Source of the DNA: Rhodospirillales bacterium
GTDB lineage: Bacteria; Pseudomonadota; Alphaproteobacteria; JAEULC01
DNA: 35,281 bases
NCBI GenBank assembly: GCA_016792605.1
Contig: JAEULC010000304.1
Span: 1 to 35,281, forward strand
Direction of reading: 5' to 3'
Shown here: piece by piece, positions 26,251-34,222 of the stretch
Numbering within the stretch: the first letter of the stretch is position 1
Layout: every line of letters begins with the position of its first letter
Position numbers and translations under genes: made by a program
Notes under the pieces: model-generated
Told to the model about the DNA's origin: nothing
What the model saw: only the letters and a program-made list of their open reading frames with translations
Databases searched by the model: none

Positions 26251-27804
26251 TCACACATAAAACTTAAAGGGTTGCCGCTCCGCATCCTTGGCAGACCCCA
26301 TCGTGAGGATTTCGCCAACCTTGTCAGCGAAGCGGATCGTGACCGGCAGGCCGTCGCTATAATTGCAGGCGTTATAGTTGAGTTTCGTCAGGCCCATGAT
26401 ATCGGCAAGCACCGTCTCAAGGGCCGGCAATTCGCCGGTGCATTTCAACACCGTGACGAACAGCGGGTTTGGCGTCTCCGGGCCGATATAAGTAGCAAGC
26501 CGCGGCAGGAAGCCATTCGTCCAGAGATAGGCGTTCCTGTCGCTGAGAATCATCGCGGTACCGCGCAGGACGGGATAGTCGCCGTCCCTGAATAGCTTGA
26601 CATCGCCGGAAGTCGTCTTGATGCGGACGCCGATAACATTCGTGCCCGATGGGGCCGCCTGTGCAAAGGCGTCCCACTCTTCCTCGCTGAAAGTTGTCTT
26701 GCCGTGAATAAACAACTCCTTGGGCGGGCCACCCTGTTTGTCCTTGTAAGTGTCAAGAACCATTGCGATCAGGTTCTTGGCTTCGGCGGTTTTGAGGTGA
26801 TACTCCCGCTCCGCCGTCTTCCATGGGCCGTTCGCGCCCCTGAACACAACGCCGTCGCCTTCGCTTAGGAACATTTGCGCGGCGCAGCAGGCGTGGTTCT
26901 GCGGGTGGTTCGGCAGGTTCTTGAATGCAAGGCCGACATAGCAGACCCCGGGCCGGACATGGGCAAGCTTCCACGGTGGCTTTGGCTGGGTCTTGTAGTA
27001 AAGGCCCGTTGCCAGATTCCAGGCCACGGAAGCCGGCTCCTGAAGCCTGCGCGTGGCGTAGCCCGCACTGTTCTTGAAGCTCTCCGGCGCGAGGGTCGTC
27101 TCGCGCAGAAGCTGGGAGGTGTACCCGACCTTCAGCAAGCGCGCTTTCACCTGACGATGAAAGTCCGGAATGTCGTCGAAGATCTCCTCCTCGGACTGAT
27201 CGATGACATCGCTAAGAAGCGGCAAGTCGACCCGGGTTCTCTGACGCTTGCCGAAGTCACCCTTTATCAGTCCGAGTCCGGACCGCCGCGATTGTGGTTT
27301 GCAGCGCTCGAATATGAGTTCTGGCAGGACAAGAATCCAGACATCGACCTTGTGCTCTTCATGATGATCATGATGAATGATCTGGTCAACATAGAGGTCG
27401 GCTGCTTTGGCAACGGCTTCATGATGGTTGACCGTCAGCGATGCGTCATCGATGTTCTTGGCGCCTATGACCCTGCGGACGAACGCGTTCGGATCGATCG
27501 AGATGCCGAACGCTTCTGCGATGCCGGGAAAATCGGACAGGTGAAGGCGTAGTTTCTTTTCCGTCTTGCCTGGCGGCGGAACCCGCACAAGGCGGGAGAT
27601 TTTGTGTGCCCATTCGGCAAGATACGCTATGCCCTGTTCGGTTCCGACGACGCCGACGGAAACATGTCTGACGCTGCGTGGGCCGTCATGGGCGCCGTAC
27701 AGGAACAAGCCGTCCTTGGGATGGTCGCATGTCTGACCGTTGCCGAACTCCATCACGGGTTCTGCGATATGAACTACGTTCAGGGTTTTTTCGGGGATCT
27801 CCAT
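26251..27804 (-). CDS. short prokaryotic Argonaute (MID-PIWI)
   Basis: The 517-aa product matches short pAgos, which have MID and PIWI domains only. Typical segments are the N-terminal FGNGQTCDHPKDGLFLYGAHDGP, KVDVWILVLPELIFERC, PWKLAHVRPGVCYVGLAFK, ELFIHGKTTFSEEEW-DAF and the C-terminal LTKLNYNACNYSDGLPVTIRFADKVGEIL, ending PFKFYV with the hydrophobic C-terminus that helps hold the guide 5' end. Short pAgos are usually cleavage-inactive and I see no intact DEDX tetrad. In SPARTA the pAgo uses a short RNA guide to find DNA and thereby activates the TIR partner. The start ATG shares one base with the TIR-APAZ stop (TGATG) and has GAGGAAG upstream. Strong call. Confidence 0.92.
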   Translation of the reverse strand: MEIPEKTLNVVHIAEPVMEFGNGQTCDHPKDGLFLYGAHDGPRSVRHVSVGVVGTEQGIAYLAEWAHKISRLVRVPPPGKTEKKLRLHLSDFPGIAEAFGISIDPNAFVRRVIGAKNIDDASLTVNHHEAVAKAADLYVDQIIHHDHHEEHKVDVWILVLPELIFERCKPQSRRSGLGLIKGDFGKRQRTRVDLPLLSDVIDQSEEEIFDDIPDFHRQVKARLLKVGYTSQLLRETTLAPESFKNSAGYATRRLQEPASVAWNLATGLYYKTQPKPPWKLAHVRPGVCYVGLAFKNLPNHPQNHACCAAQMFLSEGDGVVFRGANGPWKTAEREYHLKTAEAKNLIAMVLDTYKDKQGGPPKELFIHGKTTFSEEEWDAFAQAAPSGTNVIGVRIKTTSGDVKLFRDGDYPVLRGTAMILSDRNAYLWTNGFLPRLATYIGPETPNPLFVTVLKCTGELPALETVLADIMGLTKLNYNACNYSDGLPVTIRFADKVGEILTMGSAKDAERQPFKFYV

Positions 27805-29186
27805 CAATCGTCTTCCTCGTCCGGGGGCGCAATGCTCAGCGTGTCCTCGTCATCATCGGCGTCGTCGATGTCGTTTGGCAGAACCGTCGTGACAGGTGAG
27901 GTAAACAGCATCGGCGCGGCGTTCAGCTTGACAAAGGCATTTGCGGCCATCGGCAGCTTCAGAAAAGCTTCATCGCCGGAGAGAAGCTCCAGGAACGCCA
28001 TGAGGCGGCCATGCCACTGCTTGTTACGCCAGCCCTTGCAGACGCGCCGCCGGAGCTGGTGCTGAAGGTCCTTGTCGTCGATAGCGGCGCCAGCCGCTTC
28101 TCCATCAGCTTCCGCAAACAGGACGCGTGACTTGAGCTTGAAGTGCGGAAAGGGCCAGAATGCCGGCAATGCGGTAACGCCAAACTGCCAGATTCTTCCT
28201 TGTGCCTTGTTGCGTAGCATGGAGGAGCGATTCTCGCCCTGCCGCCCCCAGCGTAGGCGCTTGCCGAGCGGAACAAGGTCTTCGGTCGCATGGAATCCAG
28301 GCAGTTTGGAATAGAAGTAGGTGTGCAGGCGGCGGTCGCGGCAGTAGCTCTCCCATGCTCGCCGGAGCATCGACATGACGATGTTTGAGGCCTCGCGCCC
28401 CCGGATAGCCGGTGAAGCCGCGCCGTTCTCCACGAAATCCATCAAAGTCAGTTCGGCGATCTGGGAAAACCGCCCGATGCGGCTTAAATCGCTGTTGATC
28501 TCCGCGAGGTTGCAAAAGGAAAAGACGCCGCGCAAATAAAGTTCGGCCGGATACCGGGAATCGGCGCACTCCTGGTGAAACGCCTGATGATCGATTGCGC
28601 CGGTGGGCTGGAAGTACCTGATGACTTCGGGTAGCTCGGCGATGCGAAGCCAGTTCGAGGTCAGGCGTTCGGGCGTGCGCTCTAACGCAATAGCATTGCG
28701 CTTCCTGTAATTCTCCCAGTTCGGATTGATTGCGACGCCGGCGGGATCGCGGGGAACACCCTGCTTGCTCAGGGCATCGAGCAGGTCGCTCAGGCCACCG
28801 GCCCACCGCCCCGCAAAATTGAGGTATTGCAGCTCGCCGATGCCGAACAGCTTTCTGAACTTCTCAAGCCGAAGCGGGATGATGAAACGGGGATCGCCCA
28901 GTTCCTTAACCAGGTCGAGGGCAATACCGATCTCTTCCTGCACGCCGGTTTTGGCGAGGGTGATATCGCGGCAGCAAAGGAGCATCTTGGCCGCTCTTGC
29001 CTGCAGCGTGCTTGTGATTTCCCGGCGCCAGCGATCGCCGGGTTCGAGCGACAGAATGTCGGCGAAAACCTTGTAGCCCTGGGCCTCAAGCTTCGGCGCC
29101 AGCCAGAGGACAAAATCATCGTCGTCAGGCGTTCCTTTACTGATGAAAACAACATCGCGAACCTGCTTGGCAGCATTACCTGTCAT
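27804..29186 (-). CDS. TIR-APAZ effector of a SPARTA-type system
   Basis: The N-terminal 140 residues are a TIR domain: VVFISKGTPDDDDFVLWLAPKLEAQGYKVFADI, SLEPGDRWRREITSTLQ and FIIPLRLEKF. The Glu in WRREI (about 56-58) is in the position of the catalytic Glu of TIR NADases. The remaining 310 residues are the APAZ region that mimics the N/PAZ half of Argonaute (SNWLRIAELPEVIRYFQPTG, LYLRGVFSFCNLAEINSDL, HTYFYSKLPGFHATEDLVPLGKRLRW). A very acidic tail (DDIDDADDDEDTL) follows; acidic tails in SPARTA TIR-APAZ proteins can inhibit activity, so it may be autoregulatory. ATG 29186 is preferred over an ATG two codons earlier because GGAGG then sits 7 bases upstream. On activation it should hydrolyse NAD(P)+ and stop growth of the invaded cell. 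Confidence 0.9.
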   Translation of the reverse strand: MTGNAAKQVRDVVFISKGTPDDDDFVLWLAPKLEAQGYKVFADILSLEPGDRWRREITSTLQARAAKMLLCCRDITLAKTGVQEEIGIALDLVKELGDPRFIIPLRLEKFRKLFGIGELQYLNFAGRWAGGLSDLLDALSKQGVPRDPAGVAINPNWENYRKRNAIALERTPERLTSNWLRIAELPEVIRYFQPTGAIDHQAFHQECADSRYPAELYLRGVFSFCNLAEINSDLSRIGRFSQIAELTLMDFVENGAASPAIRGREASNIVMSMLRRAWESYCRDRRLHTYFYSKLPGFHATEDLVPLGKRLRWGRQGENRSSMLRNKAQGRIWQFGVTALPAFWPFPHFKLKSRVLFAEADGEAAGAAIDDKDLQHQLRRRVCKGWRNKQWHGRLMAFLELLSGDEAFLKLPMAANAFVKLNAAPMLFTSPVTTVLPNDIDDADDDEDTLSIAPPDEEDD

Positions 29187-29413
29187 CGGCATGCCTCCAG
29201 CGGGCTGAAGCGCGGCTGCTCCGCCAGTGCGCAGGCTGGCTCATTTGGTTGCAATCTTTTTTCATAGAAATATGCCGTTGCCTCAGAAAATCTGCCCTAC
29301 CTCTAGAAGTTGTCAGATAAATCATATATTCATTTTTTGGGGAACGGATGTGGTACTTATCCCCAATTAGCCACTATAAGTGCGGTTATCGACACCTGCT
29401 TTTGTAACGGCAG
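29187..29413. other. AT-rich gap between recombinase and TIR-APAZ gene
   Basis: This 227-base stretch should contain the promoter of the leftward SPARTA-type operon near its left part. It is markedly AT-rich (ATAAATCATATATTCATTTT near 29314). ACTTAT (29355-29360) and ATAAGT (29376-29381) form an inverted repeat. An attachment site for the adjacent recombinase would be expected around here, but I cannot identify one. Confidence 0.4.
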
Positions 29414-31120
29414 CTAAGGGCGCTGTAGCGACCATATCCACGGCAGTTCTCGTTCAAGCAATGGCTCAATCGTAACACTGCCCAGAACCATCCCTCCACG
29501 CAGAGCCGAATCGACAGCGGGCGGGGCCAGCAACGCCAGCCGCAGCATGCGGCTGACGTACGCCTCCGTGAGACCTTCGCCCCGAGCGATATCCGCCACC
29601 GATTGCACTTTCTGAGTGCGGAGCATCTCAAACCACAAGTATCCTCGTGCAATCGCTTTGACGATCGTGGGCGCGGATATCTGTCTCGAGACTGATCCAT
29701 CAGTGACGACGAGCTTCTGCCGGAGCCCGCTCATCGCAACGCGAGCGCCAACTCTCAATTCATGGGTTCGCGCGTCTTGCTCTAGACCGTCGCGCGCTGG
29801 GCTAGGCTGCGGAGGCGCACCAGGATCTAGCAGGTGGCGTAGACGGTCGCATTCGATCGCGATCCGGACTTCGCTTTCAGTCAGCACGACTCGATCGATG
29901 AGAGGCCGCAGAGAATGAGAAGCCGCTATAGGCGTTTCCTTGAGGATGTCGCTCCTCGTCCGTCGCGCGGCGTCGAGAACCGCCGCCAGCCTACCTGCTG
30001 GCAGCTCCTCGCCGATCGCCTCCTGCACCGCACTTGCCTTCCCCAGAAACTCAGCGATTGCATCAGCGACGACCCGTTCGATCTCCTCGGCCGGTACGCG
30101 GCGACGGCGTGCCCCGCGCTTTGAATCCGGCTTGCGCGTTAGATCGACGTAGTACCGGTACTTCCGTCCGTCCGAATTGCAGTAGCTCGGGCCGAACCGA
30201 TTTCCCTCAGGGTCGAATAGCAGCCCGGTCAGCAAGCTTGGCGTGACCGGTGGGCGCCCGCGCCGGCGCTCCCCCTGCCGATTGCCGTCGAGCTGTTGCT
30301 GCACCGCGTTCCAGGTCGCCGCGTCGATGATGGGCTCGTGCGCTGCTTGGTGAACCAGTTCCTTGTGCTTGAGCTTCCCGATATAGATCGGATTGCCGAG
30401 CAGGTTGTACAGATGCCCGGGCCAGAACGGTCGGCCCCCCTGCCACCGGCCGGGCACGCCCTGGCGCCGCTTGGTTCTGAAGCCTCGGCGATCCAGCTCC
30501 CGCTTCAAAGCCCAGACCGTACCTAACTTTAGATATAGCCGAAAGATAGTCCGCACCGTCTCGGCCTCTTCGGGCACCACGATGAGCGCCCGGTTCTTGA
30601 CCTCGTAGCCCAGCGGCACGAAGCCACCCATCCAGATGCCCTTGCGCTTGGAGGCGGCGACCTTGTCGCGGATCCGCTCGCCGGTGATCTCGCGCTCGAA
30701 CTGGGCAAAGGACAGCAGCACGTTCAGCATCAGTCGACCCATGGAGGTCGTGGTGTTGAACTGCTGCGTCACCGAGACGAAGGACACCCCGTGCTGGTCG
30801 AACAGCTCCGCCAGCCGGGCGAAGTCGGTCAGCGACCGGGTCAGCCGATCGATCTTGTAGATGACGATGATATCGAGCTTGCGCGCCTTCACCTGCTCCA
30901 GGAGCTGCTGGACGGCCGGGCGCTCCAGCGTGCCGCCGGAATGGCCGCCGTCGTCGTAGCGCTCGGGCAGGGCCTTCCAGCCCTCATGGGCCTGGCTCTT
31001 GATATAGGCGGCACAGGCCTCGCGCTGGGCTTCCAGGGAATTAAACCCCTGCTCCAGCCCCTCCTCGGAGGATTTTCGGGTGTAGATGGCGCAGCGGATC
31101 GTGCGGCGCTGGGTCGTCAC
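29414..31120 (-). CDS. large serine recombinase
   Basis: The 568-aa product has an N-terminal resolvase/invertase domain: IRCAIYTRKSSEEGLEQGFNSLEAQ with the catalytic Ser in TRKSS, then IIVIYKIDRLTRSLTDFA and LSFAQFEREITGERIRDK. A Recombinase domain follows (GGFVPLGYEVKNRALIV, GRPFWPGHLYNLLGNPIYIGKLKHK). The zinc-ribbon region appears as SLLTGLLFDPEGNRFGPSYCNSDGRKYRYY, lacking the full Cys set. The C-terminal segment includes a helix-turn-helix-like stretch (VADIARGEGLTEAYVSRML). Such enzymes integrate and excise mobile elements. It starts with GTG, overlapping the DUF2924 stop by four bases, so translation is coupled. It probably moves the element that contains the genes to its right, and perhaps the defence genes too. 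Confidence 0.92.
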   Translation of the reverse strand: MTTQRRTIRCAIYTRKSSEEGLEQGFNSLEAQREACAAYIKSQAHEGWKALPERYDDGGHSGGTLERPAVQQLLEQVKARKLDIIVIYKIDRLTRSLTDFARLAELFDQHGVSFVSVTQQFNTTTSMGRLMLNVLLSFAQFEREITGERIRDKVAASKRKGIWMGGFVPLGYEVKNRALIVVPEEAETVRTIFRLYLKLGTVWALKRELDRRGFRTKRRQGVPGRWQGGRPFWPGHLYNLLGNPIYIGKLKHKELVHQAAHEPIIDAATWNAVQQQLDGNRQGERRRGRPPVTPSLLTGLLFDPEGNRFGPSYCNSDGRKYRYYVDLTRKPDSKRGARRRRVPAEEIERVVADAIAEFLGKASAVQEAIGEELPAGRLAAVLDAARRTRSDILKETPIAASHSLRPLIDRVVLTESEVRIAIECDRLRHLLDPGAPPQPSPARDGLEQDARTHELRVGARVAMSGLRQKLVVTDGSVSRQISAPTIVKAIARGYLWFEMLRTQKVQSVADIARGEGLTEAYVSRMLRLALLAPPAVDSALRGGMVLGSVTIEPLLERELPWIWSLQRP

Positions 31121-31563
31121 GGTTTCCCCTTACCCTCCAACCCGAAAAACCGCGGCCCGGACCAGTGCGTCCCGGTGATGGCCCGGGCGACCGCGGTCAG
31201 GGTCTTGTAGACCTGCCCCTGCCAAGCAAAGCCACTGGCCAGGACCTCCACCCGCTCCATCCGGCCATTCCACTCCCGCATCAGCTGGGTGCCCGGCTGG
31301 AGCCGCGCAGGCCCGACTGGCGTGACCGGCTTGCCGGCCTTGAGGGCGGCGGCGATCTGCAGGAGGCGGCGCTTGGTGGCCGGCTTCAGGCCGCCCAGCG
31401 CCTGCTCCTGGATCCGGTAGGCGACGGCACGCAGGAGCAGGTCACGGCCAATGCGGCGGGGCGCTGGCGTGCCGTAGACCTTTTCCCACTCGAGCCGAAG
31501 GGCCGGCGCCTGGAGGCTTTCGAGGGCCTCCAGGCGCGCGTCGAGCGACTCAGCCTTGCTCAT
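31117..31563 (-). CDS. DUF2924 protein
   Basis: The 148-aa product matches DUF2924: LRLEWEKVYGTPAPRRIGRDLLLRAVAYRIQEQALGGL, then LQPGTQLMREWNGRMERVEVL and WQGQVYKTLTAVARAITGTHWSGPRFFGL. The last segment is the characteristic repeat-like module found beside recombinase genes in alphaproteobacterial mobile elements. Its consistent partnership with the serine recombinase suggests an accessory role in recombination or its control, but no activity is established. The start overlaps a 52-aa ORF upstream by 14 bases. Confidence 0.88.
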   Translation of the reverse strand: MSKAESLDARLEALESLQAPALRLEWEKVYGTPAPRRIGRDLLLRAVAYRIQEQALGGLKPATKRRLLQIAAALKAGKPVTPVGPARLQPGTQLMREWNGRMERVEVLASGFAWQGQVYKTLTAVARAITGTHWSGPRFFGLEGKGKP

Positions 31564-31708
31564 GGGCCGTGGGTTCCGGGCGCTGCCCTGGCGGATCCTG
31601 GAGACGATCGGCAGCAGGCGGGTGCCCAGAGGGCTGGCGCGTCGCCCGCTCGCGCTCGAAGGCCTCCAGGCTGCGCAGGGGGCGTTGCAGGTAGGGGCTG
31701 GTATCCAT
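31550..31708 (-). CDS. 52-aa ORF between DUF3489 and DUF2924 genes
   Basis: ATG 31708 opens a frame of 52 codons beginning MDTSPYLQRPLRSLEAFERE and ending in a Pro/Glu-rich tail, with stop at 31550 inside the DUF2924 start region. It begins 6 bases after the DUF3489 stop, so spacing on both sides fits an operon. It is too short for firm recognition; the N-terminus looks like a conserved peptide rather than shadow sequence. It may be a small regulatory protein, or simply maintain translational coupling. Confidence 0.5.
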   Translation of the reverse strand: MDTSPYLQRPLRSLEAFERERATRQPSGHPPAADRLQDPPGQRPEPTAHEQG

Positions 31709-31714
31709 GGCGCC

Positions 31715-32272
31715 CTACGCCCGCGCGGCGATGCGGTAGACCCGGCCGCGGCCCTCGACCGGCTCCGACGCCACGGCGAGGCCGAGCTTCTTTTTGAGGG
31801 CGCCGCTGATGGCGCCTCGGATCGAGTGTGGCTGCCAGCCCGTCGCCTTCACCGCCTCTTCGATGGTTGCCCCGCCCTTCCGGCGCAGCAGGTCGCTCAG
31901 CAGGGCGAGCTTGGTACCCTTCTTCGCGACGGCACGTTCGGATGGCGGTGTTGGTTCGGCCTTTGCGGCTTTCGTGGCTTTCGCCGCCTTCTTGGTGGCG
32001 GCGGCCGGCGTCGCCTCCTCGAGGCCTACAGCCTTGCGGCCGGCCGCGGTCAGCGCGAGCGTCAGGCGCTGTTCGTCGTCTTCCCGCCAGAGCGGCTCGC
32101 CTTCCTCCGCTGGCCGTTCGGCCGCCAGGCCGCGCTTCATCAGGCTGTTCAACACGCGCGTGGCCGTCGCCTTATTGCCCTTGAAGGTCTTGGGTGGTGG
32201 CACCAGCAGCGTCGGTTCGCGCTGGCCAGCAGCGGTCAGGAAGAGAAGCTGGGCGTCGGTCAGGTCGGTCAT
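31715..32272 (-). CDS. DUF3489 protein
   Basis: ATG 32272 has GGAG upstream with good spacing and gives 185 aa. The N-terminal half (TDLTDAQLLFLTAAGQRE, ATATRVLNSLMKRGLAAE) looks like a winged-helix DNA-binding domain. A Lys/Ala-rich linker follows, then the DUF3489 module GTKLALLSDLLRRKGGATIEEAVKATGWQPHSIRGAISGALKKKLGL-AVASEPVEGRGRVYRI, itself helix-turn-helix-like. It is the first gene of the leftward recombinase module and is probably its regulator or a recombination directionality factor; the role is inferred from fold and position only. Confidence 0.85.
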   Translation of the reverse strand: MTDLTDAQLLFLTAAGQREPTLLVPPPKTFKGNKATATRVLNSLMKRGLAAERPAEEGEPLWREDDEQRLTLALTAAGRKAVGLEEATPAAATKKAAKATKAAKAEPTPPSERAVAKKGTKLALLSDLLRRKGGATIEEAVKATGWQPHSIRGAISGALKKKLGLAVASEPVEGRGRVYRIAARA

Positions 32273-32685
32273 CGGGGCCTCCATGGCTGCAGCACCGCGA
32301 CGATCGCGGCGCCTGTACCAGCGAAAGCCCCGCCGACATCTCGGTCAGGGTTGAGGCCAGGCCAGCCGGCCCGTGACGGACAGCAACGCTCGTATGGGGT
32401 CAACAGTCAAGCGGTCACTGAGTTATGTAATTGCTTTTCCTCTGTAATCCTCTCTTTCTGTTACACCGCGGCAAGCCAGGATGAAGACCGTTCCAACTAA
32501 CCCAATTAGGGGAGTCTGCTCGTATCCGGTCGAACTCGATCGTTCGATACCAAGGTTCCATTCACGGTCTGGTCGTCATTTTAAGGATGGGCCAATCTTC
32601 CTTTCGGCGTTCCAGCCAAGCGTTGCTCCGGCCACATCCAACTGCATGCCAAGGTCTGCTAGTCTCAATCACCTAACCGATAGTC
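32273..32685. other. 413-base noncoding region left of IS110 transposase, possible bridge-RNA end
   Basis: No supported gene is seen. It contains the promoter region of the recombinase module and the downstream end of the IS110-type element. A hairpin TCGAAC-TCGATC-GTTCGA (32530-32547) and a region lacking coding character up to 32685 could encode the element's bridge RNA, which in IS1111-type members lies downstream of the transposase. The exact element end is not identifiable by eye. Confidence 0.35.
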
Positions 32686-33849
32686 TCACCGGACAATGGC
32701 GCCCTGAGGCACGACGCCAGCCTCCAGGAAGCGCCACAGCGCCACCATCAACTTGCGCGCCAACGCGACGATCGTGATCCGGCGAAGCCGGCCCGACGCC
32801 GTTCCCGCTCGAGCGTGGAACCACTGGGAGAGTTTGCTGCCCGGCTGATTGCGCACCCAGATCCAGGCCAATTCGATTGCAACCGTGCGCGCCCTTCGAT
32901 TGCCGGCCTTGCTGATCCCCTGGTCTCTTTCCATCGAACCACTGTTATAGGGCGTTGGCGTCAGCCCCATGTAGCTCGCCACTTCACGGCGATTGTTGAA
33001 TCCTCGGTAGAACACCTCAGTCGCGAGCACCGCCGCGCTCTGCTGTCCAACACCTCGAATGCGCGTAAGCTTGGTCGCAATCGCATGACTATGCCCACGC
33101 TGCGCCGGATGCCGTCGCTTGTTGACATCTCGAACCATTCCAGCGATCTCAGCCTCGACCTCTGCGAGCAGAGCCTGCACCGTCGCAAGCAGCTTGGCCT
33201 CTCGCCTGATCTCACGCATCAGCTGAGGCGGGAATGCGCTGCCATCCGCGGTTCTGAGGTTCGGTAAGGCTGCCGTCCAGTTCCGCCGGCTTGGGTCGAT
33301 ACGGCGAATCCCCTGCAGATGAAGCAATCCACCAATCCGGTTGGAATGCCTGATGCGCTCGCGCAGTAAGTTGCTGCGGCTGCGCAGCAACCGCTTGGCG
33401 TCCTCCTCCTGCGGTGAGGGTACCTGCACGACCTGGGCAACATCGTGCTCGCCACGGTGGTACGCCATCAGTACCCGGATCAAGCCTTCGGCGTCGGTTC
33501 GATCGGTCTTCACCCGCCGGCCGCGCCGGCTTACCTGGATGCTCGATGAATCGAGAACGAGGTTCTCGATCCCTCGCGCGATCAAGGCTCGGTGTATCCA
33601 GAACCCGTCATAGCCCGCTTCGTAGCAACTGCAGATCTCTACCGCGTGTCCGACCCGATCGCGCGCTCGAGCGAACAGGGCATAGAGCTGCTCAATGTCG
33701 CCACCGGCGATCCGAAACAGACTCACCTTCTCCGTGGTCGGCAATCTCATGGCGACCACCCACGCAGACTTGCTCAACTCGAGCGCTGCGAAAATGCGGC
33801 CGGTGGCTACCGTTGATTCAGCGTGTTCGGCCTGATCTGATGCATCCAT
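32686..33849 (-). CDS. IS110-family transposase, full length
   Basis: ATG 33849 follows AGAAGGAG with 7-base spacing; 387 aa, normal for the family. The N-terminal DEDD RuvC-like domain shows IFAALELSKSAWVVAM (first acidic residue), VGHAVEICSCYEAGYDGFWIHRAL, and VKTDRTDAEGLIRVL with two Asp. A coiled-coil follows, then the C-terminal Transposase_20 domain: LTRIRGVGQQSAAVLATEVF, NRREVASYMGLTPTPYNSG, GISKAGNRRARTVAIELAW with the catalytic-type Ser. IS110 enzymes are RNA-guided recombinases using a bridge RNA encoded in the element. It seems intact and potentially active, inserted between the recombinase module and a DUF5681/methyltransferase pair on the same strand. Element ends are not determined. 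Confidence 0.9.
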   Translation of the reverse strand: MDASDQAEHAESTVATGRIFAALELSKSAWVVAMRLPTTEKVSLFRIAGGDIEQLYALFARARDRVGHAVEICSCYEAGYDGFWIHRALIARGIENLVLDSSSIQVSRRGRRVKTDRTDAEGLIRVLMAYHRGEHDVAQVVQVPSPQEEDAKRLLRSRSNLLRERIRHSNRIGGLLHLQGIRRIDPSRRNWTAALPNLRTADGSAFPPQLMREIRREAKLLATVQALLAEVEAEIAGMVRDVNKRRHPAQRGHSHAIATKLTRIRGVGQQSAAVLATEVFYRGFNNRREVASYMGLTPTPYNSGSMERDQGISKAGNRRARTVAIELAWIWVRNQPGSKLSQWFHARAGTASGRLRRITIVALARKLMVALWRFLEAGVVPQGAIVR

Positions 33850-33865
33850 TTCGAGGCTCCTTCTC

Positions 33866-33891
33866 CGGTCGTTGACGAACAACAATGACCG
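33866..33891. repeat. hairpin immediately upstream of IS110 transposase
   Basis: CGGTCGTTG (33866-33874) and CAATGACCG (33883-33891) pair over 9 positions with one wobble and an 8-base loop. It lies just before the transposase ribosome binding site, so it could regulate translation or belong to the element's end. Confidence 0.4.
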
Positions 33892-33946
33892 ACGACTGAG
33901 CACCCTCCCATGGAATCTTCCTTTGCCGATGAAGTCCAGTCCGTTT

Positions 33947-34171
33947 CTAGCGGCGGCGGTCGTGCCGCGGCACCAGGGCCGCGACCGCCTCATAAATCGC
34001 CACGGCTCGGGCAAGCTGCGCGCTGAGGCGCTGGGCTACCGCTCGCTGCCTCGCGCTCAAGCTCCCTCCCTGGCCCTCCAGCGCGGTCTCCAGGGCATCC
34101 TCGAGCACTTCGGTCGCCTTGGCGAATAGGTGCCGACAAAGTTCGCGATCATCAGGGTCTTGCGCCTTCAT
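33947..34171 (-). CDS. small hypothetical protein
   Basis: This 74-aa frame is helical and charged (DRELCRHLFAKATEVLEDALETALEG, SARQRAVAQRLSAQLARAVAIYEAVAALV) with a basic end. Composition is plausible for a real protein, with heptad-like spacing that suggests a coiled-coil or helical hairpin. The ribosome binding site is weak. It ends about 100 bases from the IS110 transposase start, so its 3' end could have been altered by the insertion. No family recognised. Confidence 0.5.
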   Translation of the reverse strand: MKAQDPDDRELCRHLFAKATEVLEDALETALEGQGGSLSARQRAVAQRLSAQLARAVAIYEAVAALVPRHDRRR

Positions 34172-34222
34172 GCCGGACCACGAAGGCTTGCTTTAACGCA
34201 GAAGTCCAGCCACCTGTCGAAT

